Numbered from the stretch's first letter, positions 1-11,410 are shown. The stretch is DNA of 64,000 nt from Prorocentrum cordatum (GCA_963575745.1 CAUYUJ010000163.1:40238-104237), one strand, 5' to 3'. Numbers and translations are program-made. The notes: a model not told the origin generated them from the sequence alone.

Positions 1-470
1 ATCATGTTGGGGCCTTCTTAGAAAGCTCTTGGGGCACTCTTGGACGCTTTTGGTTTCCTCTTGGGCCCGTCTTGGGCCCCTCTTGGGGCTCTCCTTGGCC
101 ATCTCGGAGCCATCTTAAGGCCTCAGGAGCCCATCGGACGCGAACAGGCGAGAAGATACCACACATAGCTTGCCTATAGGTCTTGGACGGGCTTTGGCCT
201 CTCGTGGGTCCTCGTAAGACGCCGTGGCCACTTGGAACAGTGTTGGGGGCGTTGTTGGGGCTTCTCGGAGGCATGTTGGACGCTATCTTGAACCATCTCG
301 GGCTATATTGTGCGACCCTGGCCTGGGGCCTTCTTGGGGCCATCTTTGACGCTCTATCGCTGCGTGACGGGGTCCGCCCAGACCCATGGAGAGGGGGTCG
401 GGGGAGAGGTAAACCTATCCCCGAGGGGGAAGAAGAAGGTTGGAATGACTAATGCGCTAAAGCACCTAAG
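1..470. repeat. Degenerate G/T-rich 'cttggggcc' repeat
   Basis: Words such as 'ctcttggggc', 'gggccatctt' and 'cttggagcc' recur every 10-30 bases. The same texture appears at 6.3-7.3, 29.4-30.6, 34.7-34.9 and 63.5-64.0 kb, and in reverse complement at 62.2-62.8 kb. Long reading frames here are Pro/Arg-rich on one strand and Leu/Gly-rich on the other, which follows from the repeat, so I call no gene. Confidence 0.6.
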
Positions 471-648
471 TCCTAAAGGGCTCGTGGGATTACATTACCA
501 GCTCGCATCTCAACACATGTTGGGCGTGGGTGGCATATCCAGCTGCCTGCGGCAAACCCCGCCAGAGGTAGGAACAGAGTATAGGAGAGAGAGCGTAGGG
601 GAGAGAGTGCAGGAACAATGCAATTCCGACGACTAGTCTGAACTGGGA

Positions 649-783
649 CGGGTCGTGAACTCGATCTCGTCTTCGTCCGCGTGGTATGGGGGAGGTCGAT
701 CTCACGCCCCGTTACAGTTCAGCGAGCTGTCGAGTGGTCTGAAAGAGGCGGGTCGTGAATTCGATCTCATCTTCGTCCGCGCT
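649..783 (+). repeat. Pair of 33-bp direct repeats
   Basis: The segments at 649-681 and 751-783 both read 'cgggtcgtgaa' then 'tcgatctc' then 'tcttcgtccgcg', with two differences. They sit 102 bases apart just before the first GAT tract. No gene is visible between 470 and 835. Confidence 0.6.
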
Positions 784-835
784 GTAGGGAGGAGGAGAGG
801 GAAACTGATGCGGAGGAGGAGAGCGGATGAGGCGG

Positions 836-1136
836 GTGATGATGATGATGATGATGAGGAGGAGGATGATGATGATGACGATGATGCTGATGATGATGAT
901 GATGATGATGGTGCTGATGTTGTTGATGATGATGATGGTACTGATGCTAATGATGCTGATGCTGCTGCTGCTGATGATTATTCTGATGCTGACGATGATG
1001 ATGATGCTGATGCTGCTGTTGATGATGATGCTGATGATGATGAGTAATGACCATGCTTATGTTGATGATGATGGTGTTGATGATGATGCTGATGCTGATG
1101 CTGAGGATGATTGTGTTGAGGATGATGGTGCTGTTG

Positions 1137-1167
<31 letters not shown>

Positions 1168-1190
1168 TACTGATGCTAATGATGGAGAGA
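836..1190. repeat. Imperfect (GAT)n tract
   Basis: Runs of gat interrupted by gct, gtt and gag triplets. Each frame gives a homopolymer-like peptide (poly-Asp, poly-Met, or Ile/His/Ser on the other strand), so the open frames come from the repeat. A block near 970-1000 ('ttctgatgctgacgatgatg') recurs near 2410 on the far side of the next feature. Confidence 0.85.
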
Positions 1191-1239
1191 GCGTGATCCA
1201 CCGCCGCTTTACTGTGGAAAATTGCCAACCTTTTCCTCC

Positions 1240-2360
1240 GGAACCCGGGGGTCGCCCCCCCCCCCCCCCCCTCCGAAATTCCCCCCCCCCCCCTGGAACC
1301 CCTGCCCCCCTCCCCCCCTCTCCCCCGGCAAAACCCCCCTCCCCTAACCCCTCCCCCACCCCCCCCTCCCTATCGAAAACCGGGGGGGTCACTACCGTTC
1401 GAACCCCCCCCCCCCCCCCCCCCCCCCTCCGGATCCGGAAAACTGGGGGGGCCACTACCGGTTCGACCCCCCCCCCCCCCCCCCCCCCCTACTCACCGCC
1501 AGCAAACGACTCCCGGTCCCCACCACCGTCCGCATCACATCCCCCACTGGTGTTCCCAGCACCACTGTCCTCACCACCGCTGTCCCCACTGGTTCCACCA
1601 CCGCCCCTACTGTCCCCACCAGTGGCCCCACCACTGTCGCACTGTCCCCGCTGTCCCCAGAACTGTTCCCACCACGGTTCCACTCTCCCCACTGTCTCCA
1701 CGGCCCCAACCACTGCCCGACTATCCCCACTGTCCCCACTGTCCCACTGACTCCTCCGCTGTCCCACTGAGCTGTCCCACTGTTCCCACCACTGTCCCCA
1801 CTGTCCCCACCACTGTCCCCACTGTACCTCTGTCCCATTGTCCCACCGCCGTCCTCGCCACCGCCTTCACCACTGTCCCCACCACCATTGTACCCTCCAC
1901 TGTCCCACTGTTTCCACCTCATTCCCATTGTCCCCACACCACTGTCCCCACCACCACCGTCACCACCACTGTCCACTGTCCCCCCCTGTTCCCACCATTG
2001 TCCCCACCACTGTCCCCACCACTACCGTCCCCACCACTGTCCCACTGTCCCACTGTCCCCACCACTGTCCCGCTGTCCCCTCACCACTGTCCCCACCAAC
2101 ACCGTCCCCACCACTGTCCGCACCCCCACTCGGTTTTCGAGGGGGGGGGGGGTTCGAACCGGTAGTGACCCCCCTCGGTTTTCGAGCTCGGGGGGGGGGG
2201 GGGGTTCGAAGCGGTAGTGACCCCCCCCCCTTTTCATGATGAGCTGGGGGGGGGGGAGGTTCGAACCAGTAGTGACCCCCCCGGGTTTTCCGGAAGGGGG
2301 GGGGGGGGGGAGGGGTTCGAACCGGTAGTGACCCCCCCGGTTTTTCCGCCAGCAGCGGTA
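1240..2360. repeat. Minisatellite bracketed by inverted G/C-run motifs
   Basis: The core, about 1500-2120, is a 'ccccaccactgtcccc' minisatellite. On its left, two copies of a motif with 'gggtcactaccg' then 'ttcgaaccccc' lie between 1374 and 1480. On its right, four copies of the reverse complement ('ggttcgaaccggtagtgacc') lie between 2143 and 2345. The result is a symmetric structure with long C runs on one side and G runs on the other, itself bracketed by GAT tracts. No coding sequence is supported. Confidence 0.7.
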
Positions 2361-2373
2361 GAACACGCTCTTT

Positions 2374-2677
2374 CTATTGATTGCTGATGCTGCTCTGCTG
2401 ATGATGATTATCTGATGCTGACGATGAATGAGTTGTTGATGATGCTGCTGACGATGATGATGATTGATGCTGATGATGATACGCTGATGCTGAATTGATG
2501 CTAGATGGCGATGATTGATTGATGATGATGATGATGATGATGATGAATGATGATGATGCATGATGATCATGATGATACGATGATGGATGATGATGACGAT
2601 GATGATGATGATGATGATTATGAGTTATGATATGATGATGATGACGATGATGATGATGATGAATGATGATGATGACC

Positions 2678-2714
<37 letters not shown>

Positions 2715-2767
2715 GATGAGGGAGGATGAATGATGATGACCATGATTGAATGATGATGATGATGATG

Positions 2768-2827
<60 letters not shown>

Positions 2828-2828
2828 C

Positions 2829-2908
<80 letters not shown>

Positions 2909-2914
2909 CGGAGG
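2374..2914. repeat. (GAT)n tract, nearly pure from about 2750
   Basis: The left part is interrupted and resembles 960-1050. The right part is about 150 bases of almost uninterrupted gat. The His, Ser, Ile, Asp and Met homopolymer frames are artefacts of the repeat. Confidence 0.9.
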
Positions 2915-3655
2915 AGGACGATTGCAGTGTAGTGCTGGCACCCTTGAGGGTATGCATAACCCTGTGGAGGTTCTCGTGAAGGTTGAATGACAAACCTTCT
3001 GGTTACTGAGCCAGTGCAGGGGCTGTTGTTGGCACCTGGTGTCGGTGGATGGTATACGTGGTCAGCATACCCCGAGACAGCCACCTCTGTTCGACACATT
3101 AGGTTTGGAGGGGAGTGCTTCACGATAGCGCCTCTCGCCTCCTACCGTACAACTGATAGGTCATGATGCGACCGCCTGATCAGAGGAGTGGCTGGCATCT
3201 CCCAGAGTAGCGTCAGACGCTGGCTCTCTAACCCTGTAGGAGGGCCCGGGGCAGTTCACTGGGGGGCACAAGGCAGGGCGGCTTGCTACCCTAGTTGGGA
3301 CATGTGCGCCCGCTACACCGCTGGGGGGATCGCCACCCTGGCGGTGACGGGGAGGGACCCTCTCCGCATCAGGGCACCATTGAGATCCGCTCTGCAGCAG
3401 GCCAGGACGCCACCGTAGGGTTGACAAAGTGGGACCCGCGCCATCGCATGTCGGATCGCCAGCCCAGAAGTGACACGGGTAGGCAGCTCTCAGGCAGGCC
3501 GGGTCGCCCCCTCCCCAGGGTGGACGGGGCGGGCTCCTCTACTGCCGCCGATGTTTCCGCTGTGAGGTGCCGAGAGGGACACCCTGGCGGCTTCCGGGGG
3601 GAACTTGTCCACAGCTTGGCACCTTTCCACTCGAGGGGTGACAAGGGGGGCCCTG
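2915..3655. other. Unique sequence, no gene recognised
   Basis: Mixed-composition sequence without a long frame that looks like protein. No tRNA-like or recognised repeat structure was seen. Confidence 0.4.
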
Positions 3656-4270
3656 CTCCATCTCGGGTTCCACCGAAGGCCCCAGTGGGGGTGCCGACAT
3701 GCGTCCGCCACACCCAGTACAGCGCTTCGTGGCTTCATTTTGAGCTCCACATAAGGCCCTTGTGGGACCGCCCGCATGCGTCTGCCACACCCAGTAAAGC
3801 GTTACGTGGCCCCCAGGGAGCTCCACCGAAGGCCCCAGTGGGGGTGCCCGCATGCGTCCGCAACACCCAGTAAAGCGCTTCGTGGCCCCATAGGGAGCTC
3901 CACCGAAGGCCCGAATGGGGGTGCCCGCATGCGTCCGCCACACCCATACAGCGTTTCGTGGCCCCATAGCGAGCTACACCGAAGGCTCCAGTGGGGGTGC
4001 CCGCATGCGTCCGCCACACTCAGTACAACGTTTCGTGGCCCCATATGTAGCTCCATCGAAGGTCCTGGTGGGACCGCCCGCAAGCGTCCGTCACACCCAG
4101 TCAGCGTTTCGTGGCCCCATACGGGGACTTAACGAAGGCCCCAATGGCACCGCCCGCATGCGTTTCCACAACGCACTACAGCGCGTCGTGGCCTTACAGG
4201 GAGCTCCACCGAAGGCCCCAGTGGGACCACCCGCATGCGTCCCCCCACCCATTACCGCACGCCCTATCAC
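3656..4270 (-). repeat. Tandem array, about 75-80 bp unit, about 8 copies
   Basis: Each unit contains 'gcatgcgtccgcc', a 'cacccagta' block, 'cgcttcgtggcccc' and 'gggagctccaccgaagg'. In reverse complement the block from 'ttcggtggagctccc' to 'gggccacgaagcg' matches the core of the 89-bp satellite at 32.3-34.0 kb at about 30 of 32 positions, so the arrays are related and lie in opposite orientation. Similar reading frames run along the array on both strands because the unit repeats, so no gene is called. Confidence 0.85.
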
Positions 4271-4365
4271 GCCTTGCGTGTCCCACCGAAAGCGACACCC
4301 ACAACGCGTTTTTCACAATTACATATGGTTGTGTTTTTCGCCCAGCTGATTTTAAAAAAAGGAAG

Positions 4366-4640
4366 GTGTGCGGTTCCAAGGCGAGAGCCACATTTTGAAA
4401 ACGGGCCGCCCTCAATCTGTGAAGCCCTTGCAAATTTTGAAAACGAATGTGCGCGGCGCTAAGGCGCGAGCCACATTTTGAGAACGGGTCGCCTTCAATC
4501 CGTGAAACGCTTGCAAATTTTGAGAACGAATGTGCGCGGCGCTAAGGCGAGAGTCACATTTTGAAAACCACCTGCCCTCCATCTGTGAAACTGTTGCCGG
4601 TTTTTCAGCTTCAGAGTTATACTAGGTGAGGAAGTCTCAG
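4366..4640 (+). repeat. 83-bp repeat, three tandem units
   Basis: Units begin near 4366, 4448 and 4531, each with 'tgtgcgcggcgctaaggcg', 'gccacattttga' and 'tgtgaaa..cttgcaaattt'. The array ends in 'gtgaggaagtctcagg' and is followed by a GGA tract. Relatives lie at 9985-10180 (two units) and 58815-58880 (one unit), each also next to a purine/pyrimidine microsatellite. Confidence 0.8.
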
Positions 4641-4719
4641 GGGAAACGCCCGGCCCGCGCTCAAAACTGGCCTCGGGGTACGACAGGGAGAAGTTATTCA
4701 TATGGACAATGAATGGAGG

Positions 4720-4975
4720 AAAAGGAGGAAGAGGAGGAGTAGGAGGAGGAGGAGGAGCAGGAGGAGGAGGAGGAGAAGGAGGAGGAGGAGGGAGGAGGAG
4801 GAGGAGGAGGAGGAGGAGGAGGAGGGAGGAGGCGGAGGAGGAGGAGGAGGAGGAGGAGGAGGAGGAGGAGGAGGAGGAGGAGGAGGAGGGGGAGGGGGAG
4901 AGGGAGGAGGAGCAGGGGAAGGAGGAGGAGGTGGAGGAGGAGGAGGAGGTGGAGGAGGAGGAGGAGGAGGATGGG
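4720..4975. repeat. (GGA)n tract
   Basis: Almost pure agg triplets with a few cgg, gtg and aga changes. The poly-Glu, poly-Gly and poly-Arg frames are repeat artefacts. Confidence 0.9.
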
Positions 4976-6005
4976 GGCCCCAAATGGTGTGGTGACCACA
5001 CCGTCTGGTGAGTCAGTGCGGATTCGTGCTGACCTCACGGTTGTAGAACTTGGGTCGTTCTCCGAGGACGTTTCGGGCCCCCGAAGAGGATGGGCACAGG
5101 AAGCCCTCACCCAGAGCGCGGGGAAACGCCAGCGCAATCACCCACGTACAGACCCACAGGCCCGTATGCTCACTCCCTGCGATTCCTGTTGCGTGCCGGT
5201 TCGGCTTCTGAATGGCGTCGACCTCGACTCCGTGCTCCGTCTGCCCCGAACCCGTCGAACAATGCTGCATCGTTTTATCGATGCTGCGGCTTGAAGGCTC
5301 CTCGCAAGAACCTCATAAGGATGGTGGCGCGTCTGGGTAGACATCCCGAAATAGGAGTCAATGGACCGGTCCTCGCCAGGAGGATGAAAAGAAGGAGGAT
5401 GGATCCAGTCCAGATTAAACTCCTGAATGGATTGGTGCCTTGAGCATGGGGGCGACTTGTAGATTCCCCGGTCTTCGACTTACCCCAGCCTGGCAATTCT
5501 GCAGGCAACCGTGTTGCGTACTTCATATTTCTCTAGGTATCCCTTCTCATTGTGATCCCCCGCCTCGTTCTAGTCGTTGCCGTCGTCCTCTTCCTTCTCT
5601 TCCTCCTCTCCCCCCTGCCCCCCTTCTCATCCCCCTCTCCCCTCTCTTCCCCCCCTCCCCTCCCTCTCTCCGCTACCTGCTACCCCGTATGATGATCCAT
5701 CCTGCCAGCCCTCGGCAATGCCAGGGGGCATGTCGGTTCTGGGCTGCGCGCTTGGCACTGGACTCGGAGGGCATGGCGGTTTCGGAAAGACGGTGAGCGG
5801 ATCATAGTTGGCCGAGGAGTTGCGATGCAGTGGGCTCCTCCCTGCAGTCCCCTCCTCCCCCCTCCCCCTGCTCCTCCTCCCTCCTCTTCCCCTCCCCCAG
5901 AGCGCGGACCGGCGCATAACTTAGTCTTCTCCTCCTCATCGTCTAGGTGATGTGGTGTCGCGTCGTGCCCCATGTTGGCACTTCCTCCTTCTCCTGCACC
6001 TCTCT
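4976..6005. other. No recognised gene; pyrimidine-rich 5570-5690 and 5830-5900
   Basis: Mixed sequence followed by C/T-rich stretches. The pyrimidine tract ending 'ctctctcag' at 6001-6008 would suit a 3' splice site for the PITH exon that follows. Confidence 0.4.
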
Positions 6006-6008
6006 CAG

Positions 6009-6176
6009 CTGCTGCTCCCGTGGATCGACGTTGAGAACGTCGTTGCCCTGAATGAGGATACGCCCAACACGGGCAAACGCGTTTTCCGCATATACGACGA
6101 CAGGCTGGACGACGAGAAGCTGGTGGAGTGCCCCGAGGATGGCGGCATGACGGGGAGGGGGGCATGGAGCGAATGA
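6009..6176 (+). pseudogene. PITH-domain exon (TXNL1/PITHD1-like), partial
   Basis: After a pyrimidine tract ending in CAG, the frame reads a PITH-like block: 'PWIDVENVVALNED', then 'TGKRVFRIYDDRLDD' and 'KLVECPEDGG'. The pattern I..D...V..LNE, a short Gly-containing loop, VF+.Y..RLD, and a following K.VE is that of the first half of the PITH domain (formerly DUF1000). This domain is found in PITHD1 and in the proteasome-associated thioredoxin-like TXNL1. Known family members continue with an acidic DxDEELL-type block, which I do not see downstream. The frame ends at a stop at 6176 after non-homologous residues, so this is one exon of a split gene or a fragment. No clear donor site or further exon was found. 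The match is by eye from family memory. Confidence 0.45.
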
Positions 6177-6179
6177 GAA

Positions 6180-7255
6180 GGCGAGGCACCAGCAAGTGAG
6201 GTCGCAGGTGGCCTCCTGGACAGTCGGGAGAGTTCTGGTTTGCTTCCTGAGCCCCCCCCCGAGGCCGCTTGAAAGCATCTTTGGGCCACGTGACGCAAAG
6301 AGTCTGTAGTTGTTGTGCCCACGATCTTCGCTTCTCGGGGGCCTTTGGCGGAGCCGACTTGGAGTCTCTTGTGGCGTATTAGGCTCATCGTATCGGGGCC
6401 TCCTTGGGGCACTGTCCGAGCCAAGTGTTGTTACCCGGGCCCTCTTGGAGCCGTCTTGGGCCATCTTGGAGCCATATTGGGGGCGATTCGGGATTCTACC
6501 GAGCCTCATCGGAGCCCCCATGAGGCCTCCACGAGAATGAATAGGCGGATGCTTGCGCCAGCCGACGGACTGCGCGAGTGCCCTCCCTGCATGCGCTGAG
6601 CATACGAAGGTCCCTCTCACAGGAACCTGCCAGACCACCTCAAGCCTGACATTTCTGCGGCCCGCAGGGGGCCTCCGCAATGAGCCTGCAGAGCGGGAGT
6701 GACGGCGGCCCCCCCCTCCAGGGGGGAAATTAGAAAACACATCGGCCCTTCAGTAAGCGTGCGGGGGTATGGCCTCGACGTGCGTGCCGCCGACCACTCG
6801 GGCGTGTCCCGAGGCCCCAGGAGAGGCCTCTCGGATGACTGTGGGGATCGTGGGCACTGTGGGGATCGTGGGCCTCTCGGGAGCCTCTCGAGGGCCTCTG
6901 GGGGCCTGATCTGGGCCTCTCGAAGGCATCCTGGAACCTCTTGGGGGCTGCTAGGGGGCCTGCTGACTGCCTCGGAGGTCGTCTTGTCAGGCGATCGCAA
7001 CCATGGATCAAGGGGGCGCGGATTAGCGACGGGTCCTGTTTCCACGGGAAATCTCGGATTTCCGCCGCCGAACGAGGCGGCACTGGCCGCATTTTGGGGA
7101 GGACACCTCCCCCGATCCATGGAGTTGGAGACCGCGCGCCAAATCCATGGATCGCTAATCAATGTTTGCGCGCCCCCGATCTTGGGGCGGAGAGCTCGAC
7201 ATATCGCTTCGTGTCCCCCCTCTGGGCCTCATCTAGGGCCTTTCATGGGGCCCGC
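6180..7255. other. No gene; patches of 'cttggggc'-type repeat
   Basis: The stretches 6320-6520 and 6830-7270 carry the same degenerate repeat as positions 1-470. The poly-C/G bits near 6245 and 6710 break any frame. I recognise no conserved protein. Confidence 0.4.
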
Positions 7256-7257
7256 TT

Positions 7258-8040
7258 GGGCCCTCTTGGGGGCCCCTTTGCCGCAAGGCAGAAGCTGCCG
7301 TGCGGCCACACGACGCACAAACGTTGCATCGTGACCTTCCGCTCGCACGGCGCCACGGACCCCACGGGCCGCTGGCAGAGAGCTTGCCCGCTCTGCAGGA
7401 AGGTCACGGCCGAGGCCGAGAGTTTAATAGATTGGTGTGACCGCACCTCCATCCAGGAGCTTCTCGAACTTGCTGCCCTGCACGACGCCCATGGAGAGTC
7501 CGGGAGGGCCAGGCGTCGGACGGACGCCTTGAGTCTTGACCCCTTCAATCTCGAGGTTGCCTGCAGCTTGGCATGGTGCTACAACAAAAGGAGAAGGTGT
7601 GGCGCAAGACCGAGACAGTCAGTGCCAGGTCTCTCGGGGAGTCCGCGCACAGCCGCGGGCATCCGAGGACTGCGCACAATCTCGGGGTCAGCAGCTACGC
7701 GGATGGAAACATGACGCAGGCCCTTACAGTTTTTAACGGAGGCACTCCAGGCTGGATGCCTAGCCTCTGCCAATGACCTCGGCGCTCTGTATCTGGAGTG
7801 AGGAGGGTGGCAAAATGCCGTCAAGATCTTCCAGGAGGGTCGCGGTCAATACGATACGATGTGCGCATTGAATCTCGATTGTTGTTGCTTCCCGTAGACG
7901 CCGAGTCTAAATCCGAGTAAGCGGTCGTGTTCAGCCAGGAGGCTCGCTTGGGGGGCGTGCCAAAGGTTTCGCTCAATCTCGGCGTTGTCTACGCGAAGCG
8001 AGGCGAGGACGAATCTCCATGGAGTGCTACGATGAGGCAC
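7258..8040 (+). pseudogene. RING-finger plus TPR-like repeat remnant
   Basis: At 7290-7400 one frame contains 'LPCGHTTHKRCIVTF' followed after a loop by 'RACPLCRK'. This is the second half of a RING finger (C-G-H, H-x2-C, CPxCR), a zinc-binding E3 ligase module. Downstream in the same frame comes 'SIQELLELAALHDAHGESG', then in other frames 'AHNLGVSSYADGNMTQALTV' (about 7670-7735) and 'SLNLGVVYAKRGED' (about 7970-8010). These resemble TPR/Sel1-type helical repeats. The first RING cysteines are not visible upstream. The pieces lie in at least three frames with stops between them and no clear splice sites, so I treat this as a decayed or multi-exon gene. RING plus TPR is a plausible pairing but no ortholog is identified. 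Confidence 0.45.
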
Positions 8041-8095
8041 GGCGTGGCGATCATGACGACCCAGCGGTTTTGTTCGACGCTGGCGGCTTGCTCTG

Positions 8096-8258
8096 TACAG
8101 TGCCGTTTTCAATGCATGCCGTTTTCAATGCAGGGCTTTAGTATTAAACACAACGATGAGTTCATGAATTATTTCATTCATAAAATATGCACGCATTACA
8201 AATCCTATATTTTTCAAAACAACCCTCTCTATATATAAATATAAAAAACTACCCTGTA
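8096..8258. mobile_element. Tc1/mariner-like MITE, copy 1
   Basis: The element begins TA-CAGTGCCGTTTT and ends with the imperfect complement AAAACTACCCTG-TA. TA at both ends and inverted ends starting CAGT fit the Tc1/mariner superfamily. The interior is AT-rich without an ORF. It shares 'tttagtat.aaa' and 'caacgatgagttcatg' with the second copy at 58551-58737, whose inverted ends are longer. Confidence 0.6.
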
Positions 8259-8439
8259 GGTACGGGCACCTTGATGATACCGTTTGTGCTCGACGAACAA
8301 AAGCGCGGTCGGCTTGGCCGCCTCTACGCGTCCTGCGTGCCTGGAAGGATCTACGCAGACGACTGCGATCTGTCGACCGCCACGGAGCGGCTCGTTTCGT
8401 CCGAAGGCGGCGCGGCGGGGCGGCTTCCAGAGCGTCGCA

Positions 8440-8625
8440 GGTCCTTCTTCCTCCTCCTCCTCCTTCTCCTCCTCCTCCTCCTCCTCCCTCTCCTCCTCCT
8501 CCTGCCTCTCCTCCTCCTCCTCCTCCTCCTGCCTCTCCTCCTCCTCCTCCTCCTCCTCCTCCTCCTCCTCCTCCTCCTCGTCCTCCTGCCTCTCCTCCTC
8601 CTCCTCCTCCTCCTCCTCCGGTGTC
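8440..8625. repeat. (TCC)n tract
   Basis: About 185 bases of cct triplets with interspersed ctg/gtc. This is one of the minority of such tracts with the pyrimidine strand on top. Confidence 0.9.
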
Positions 8626-8629
8626 CTGC

Positions 8630-9560
8630 TGAATGGTCAGATCTGCTCACTCACGACGTATGACATCCAGGCGGCGCGGTTGGCTGTTGCGCCGGCAGGC
8701 CGGTCGGAGCCGAGGGCTGTTCTGTCGGCCAGCTGGCGGCCGATTGACGGACCCTCTATGTCCAGCGTCAGCCAGCGATGGTCTGCGATCGCTGCGGGGA
8801 GTGCTCTGTGAACAGAAACTGGGACACTTCAATTTGTATAGAAAGCCGCCAGAGGCGCTATTGCTGCGTGCTCGTTTTTGGAGCGTCGTCGACTCGAGAT
8901 GTTGCATATAGAAAGCAGGTGTACAGCATTTATTGGACGACACGCGTGCCAATTTTAAGCTCCGAGTCGTGATGATTGCATTCGTGTACAACACGATTCT
9001 CGGGAAATCGTATACAAGATGGTAGTTTCCACGAGTTGATGATACGCTTTCCACTGTCCACCGCCAGCGGCTGCGGGGCTGGCCAGATGGACGGTTGTGT
9101 GACCAGCGGGCGATCTTGCAGACCGGCTGGCTAGCTGTCTGGCTGGCTGGCAGTGGCCGGCCAGCGGTCGGCGGTTGTTGGCCGTAGAGCGTTCATAAAG
9201 ACAGGGTGGGAAGCAGATGTAAGATCAGTCGTTCTTCCAAACTCTGTCGTGCGCCTGTTGCCTAGGGTCAGGGGGGCGCATCAACGGCTCCAGCTCTCTG
9301 TGGCTCAACCTTCCTGCGCGGGTCTGCCACTTTTTGCTCCTTCAGTGCTGGGCGCGCGTGTGTCACAGGACGCGGGTGCGGAGCGTCAGCGCTCAATGGG
9401 CAGACTTGTCTTGGGCCGTGCCTCTGCCGCTGTGTGTCATCCATTCTTGGGGGATGCCTGGATGCCTTCGTCGTGTGTCTGTCCTTGCTGTCAGTGTTGG
9501 CCCCCTTCCCAGAGCAGGACCAGGAGGAGGAGCAGAGGACGAGGAGGATCTGCTGATCAA
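8630..9560. other. No gene recognised; ggctggc repeats near 9060-9180
   Basis: A short run of 'ggctggctggc' and 'ggccagcgg' words lies at 9060-9180. The rest shows no convincing coding sequence. Confidence 0.35.
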
Positions 9561-9561
9561 G

Positions 9562-9640
9562 GTTCTATGGGAAGAGGAGGAGGAGGAGGAGGAGGAGGAG
9601 GAGGAGGAGGAGGAGGAGGAGGAGGAGGAGGAGGAGGACC
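9562..9640. repeat. (GGA)n tract
   Basis: Pure gga triplets. The 9640-9984 stretch after it holds no recognisable gene. Confidence 0.9.
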
Positions 9641-9984
9641 AGTGTAAACCCAAGGCTCATCAACGATGTTGGAATAAACCCTCCCTCCGAGCTCCCTCTC
9701 CATAGGCCCCTACAAAGGTTCATTTCCACTGAGGGAACTGCCTCGTTGGGAGAACCGCTTGAAGACCCTGAAGCATGCCCCCAAAAAGCATTCTCGGGAC
9801 TCCAACGCCACGTTTCAACCTGACTGTTGCGTTTTGACGATCCTGAATCGTGCCAGAACGCCGTTCCTGGGACGTCAACACCGCGAATCAACTTATCTGT
9901 TGTACCCTCACAGTCCTAAATCCTTCCGGAGCATCACTTCTGGTACGTAGGCCGTGGGAGTCCGTGAAATTGTTGCATTTGTTC

Positions 9985-10180
9985 CAATGTGCGCGGCGCT
10001 GAAGCGAGAGCCACATTTTGAAAACAAGCCGCCATCAATCCGTGAAACTCTTGCGAATTTTGACAAAGAATGTGCGCGGCGCTAAAAAGAGAGGCACATT
10101 TTGAAACCGAACCGCCCTCCATTTGTGAAGCCGATGTCGACTTCATGGCCTCAGGGTCATAAGTGGTGAGGAAGTCTCAG
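9985..10180 (+). repeat. 83-bp repeat family, two units
   Basis: Two units with 'aatgtgcgcggcgct', 'ccacattttgaaa' and 'cgtgaaa' are followed by 'gtgaggaagtctcaggcg', as at 4366-4640. A GGA tract follows directly, repeating the arrangement at 4.4-5.0 kb. Confidence 0.75.
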
Positions 10181-10199
10181 GCGAAACGCCTGGAAAAGG

Positions 10200-10592
10200 A
10201 ATGGAGGAGGCGGCAGAGGAGAAGGAGGAGGGAGGAGGAGGGGGAGGAGGAGGAGCAGCAGGACGAGGAGGAGTAGGAGGAGGAGGAGGAGGAGGAAGAG
10301 GAGGAGAGAGGAGGAGGAGGAGGAGGAGGAGGAGGAGGAGGAGGAGGAGGGGCGGGGAGGAGGAGGAGGAGGAGGAGGAGGAGGAGGAGGAGGAGGAGGA
10401 GGAGGGGGGGAGGGGGGGGAGGGGGGGGAGGAGGAGGAGAGGATGACGAGGAGGAGGAGGAGGAGGAGGAGGAGGAGGAGGAGAGGACGAGGAGGAGGAG
10501 GAGGTGGAGGAGGAGGACGAGGAGGAGGAGGAGCAGGAGGAGGAGGAGGAGGGAGGAGGAGGAGGAGGAGGGGAAGGAGGAGGAGCTGCCCG
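10200..10592. repeat. (GGA)n tract
   Basis: About 390 bases of gga with ggg and gac interruptions. All frames are low complexity. Confidence 0.9.
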
Positions 10593-10658
10593 ACGAGCCA
10601 GGGCGAGGAGGAGCTGCTGGTGCAGGTGCCCTTCACTTCGCCGGTGAAGGCGCGCCGG

Positions 10659-10927
10659 CCCGCGCCGCCGCCCCCCATGCCCGAGTCGTTCGGTGCGTGG
10701 CGCTGGCCATTGGCGTCTAGCCTTAAGTCGGGCCTGTCCTTTTACAGGGGGACGATTCAAAAGCTGTAGAAGAATGGTCTGGGTACCATTTTGTGAGCAT
10801 CTTTTTCACATTTGTGTGGATATGTTTTTCCCGCGCCGCCGCCTCCACGCCCGAGTCGTTCGGCGCGTGGCGCGGACCATTGGCGTCTAGCCTTAAGTCG
10901 GGCCTGTCCTTCTACAGGGGGACTTTC
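10659..10927 (+). repeat. Direct duplication of about 99 bp around an element end
   Basis: The segments 10659-10757 and 10830-10927 are about 90 percent identical. Both contain 'cccgagtcgttcgg', 'ccattggcgtctag' and the left inverted end of the GTCGGGC family. The first has only the left end of the element; the second leads into a complete copy. Confidence 0.75.
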
Positions 10928-11410
10928 GACGACAAATTATAAACATGTGCAAACATAATCAACACAAATCATAGGAAAATCGCCCCCAGGCTATAGTTCT
11001 ACCATTCTTGAATATGCCTCCTGTATAGGGACATGCCCGACGTAATTTTATGTCGGGCCTGTCCCCCTACAGGGGGATTTTGAAAAATACAAGATCCCCC
11101 CAAAATAATCAGAAAATAGTCCACAAATCGTCTGGGGATTATTTTTGGAGTATTTTTTTGGCCTTATTGGGGTATTTTTGGGGTGTATTTTTTATTTTTC
11201 GTCGAAAATCTCCCTGTAGGGGGACACGCCCGACATAAGTCTAGCCTTAAGTCGGGCCTGTCCTTCTACAGGAGGACGACTCAAAAATAGTAGAAAAATA
11301 GTCCAGGTACAATTTTCGGAGATTTTTTTCAATACTTGTGAATATTACTTTTGGGGGGTATTTGAGAGTTTTCGTTCACAATCCCCGTGTAAGGGGACAT
11401 GCCCGATACA
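10722..11410. mobile_element. Cluster of GTCGGGC-family elements (about 30-bp inverted ends)
   Basis: Left ends read 'cttaagtcgggcctgtcc' then 't.tacagggggA'; right ends are the complement, 'ccctgtagggggaca' then 'cgcccgac.taag'. Four copies lie head to tail: a left end at 10722-10757 and complete copies at 10892-11044, about 11047-11239 and 11246-11410. The interior is AT-rich with a conserved 'atagtc..ggg' block and T-rich 'ttttgggg' words, and no ORF. 'gtctag' precedes the left end in several copies. This is a non-autonomous DNA-transposon pattern; its superfamily is unknown to me. Confidence 0.75.
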
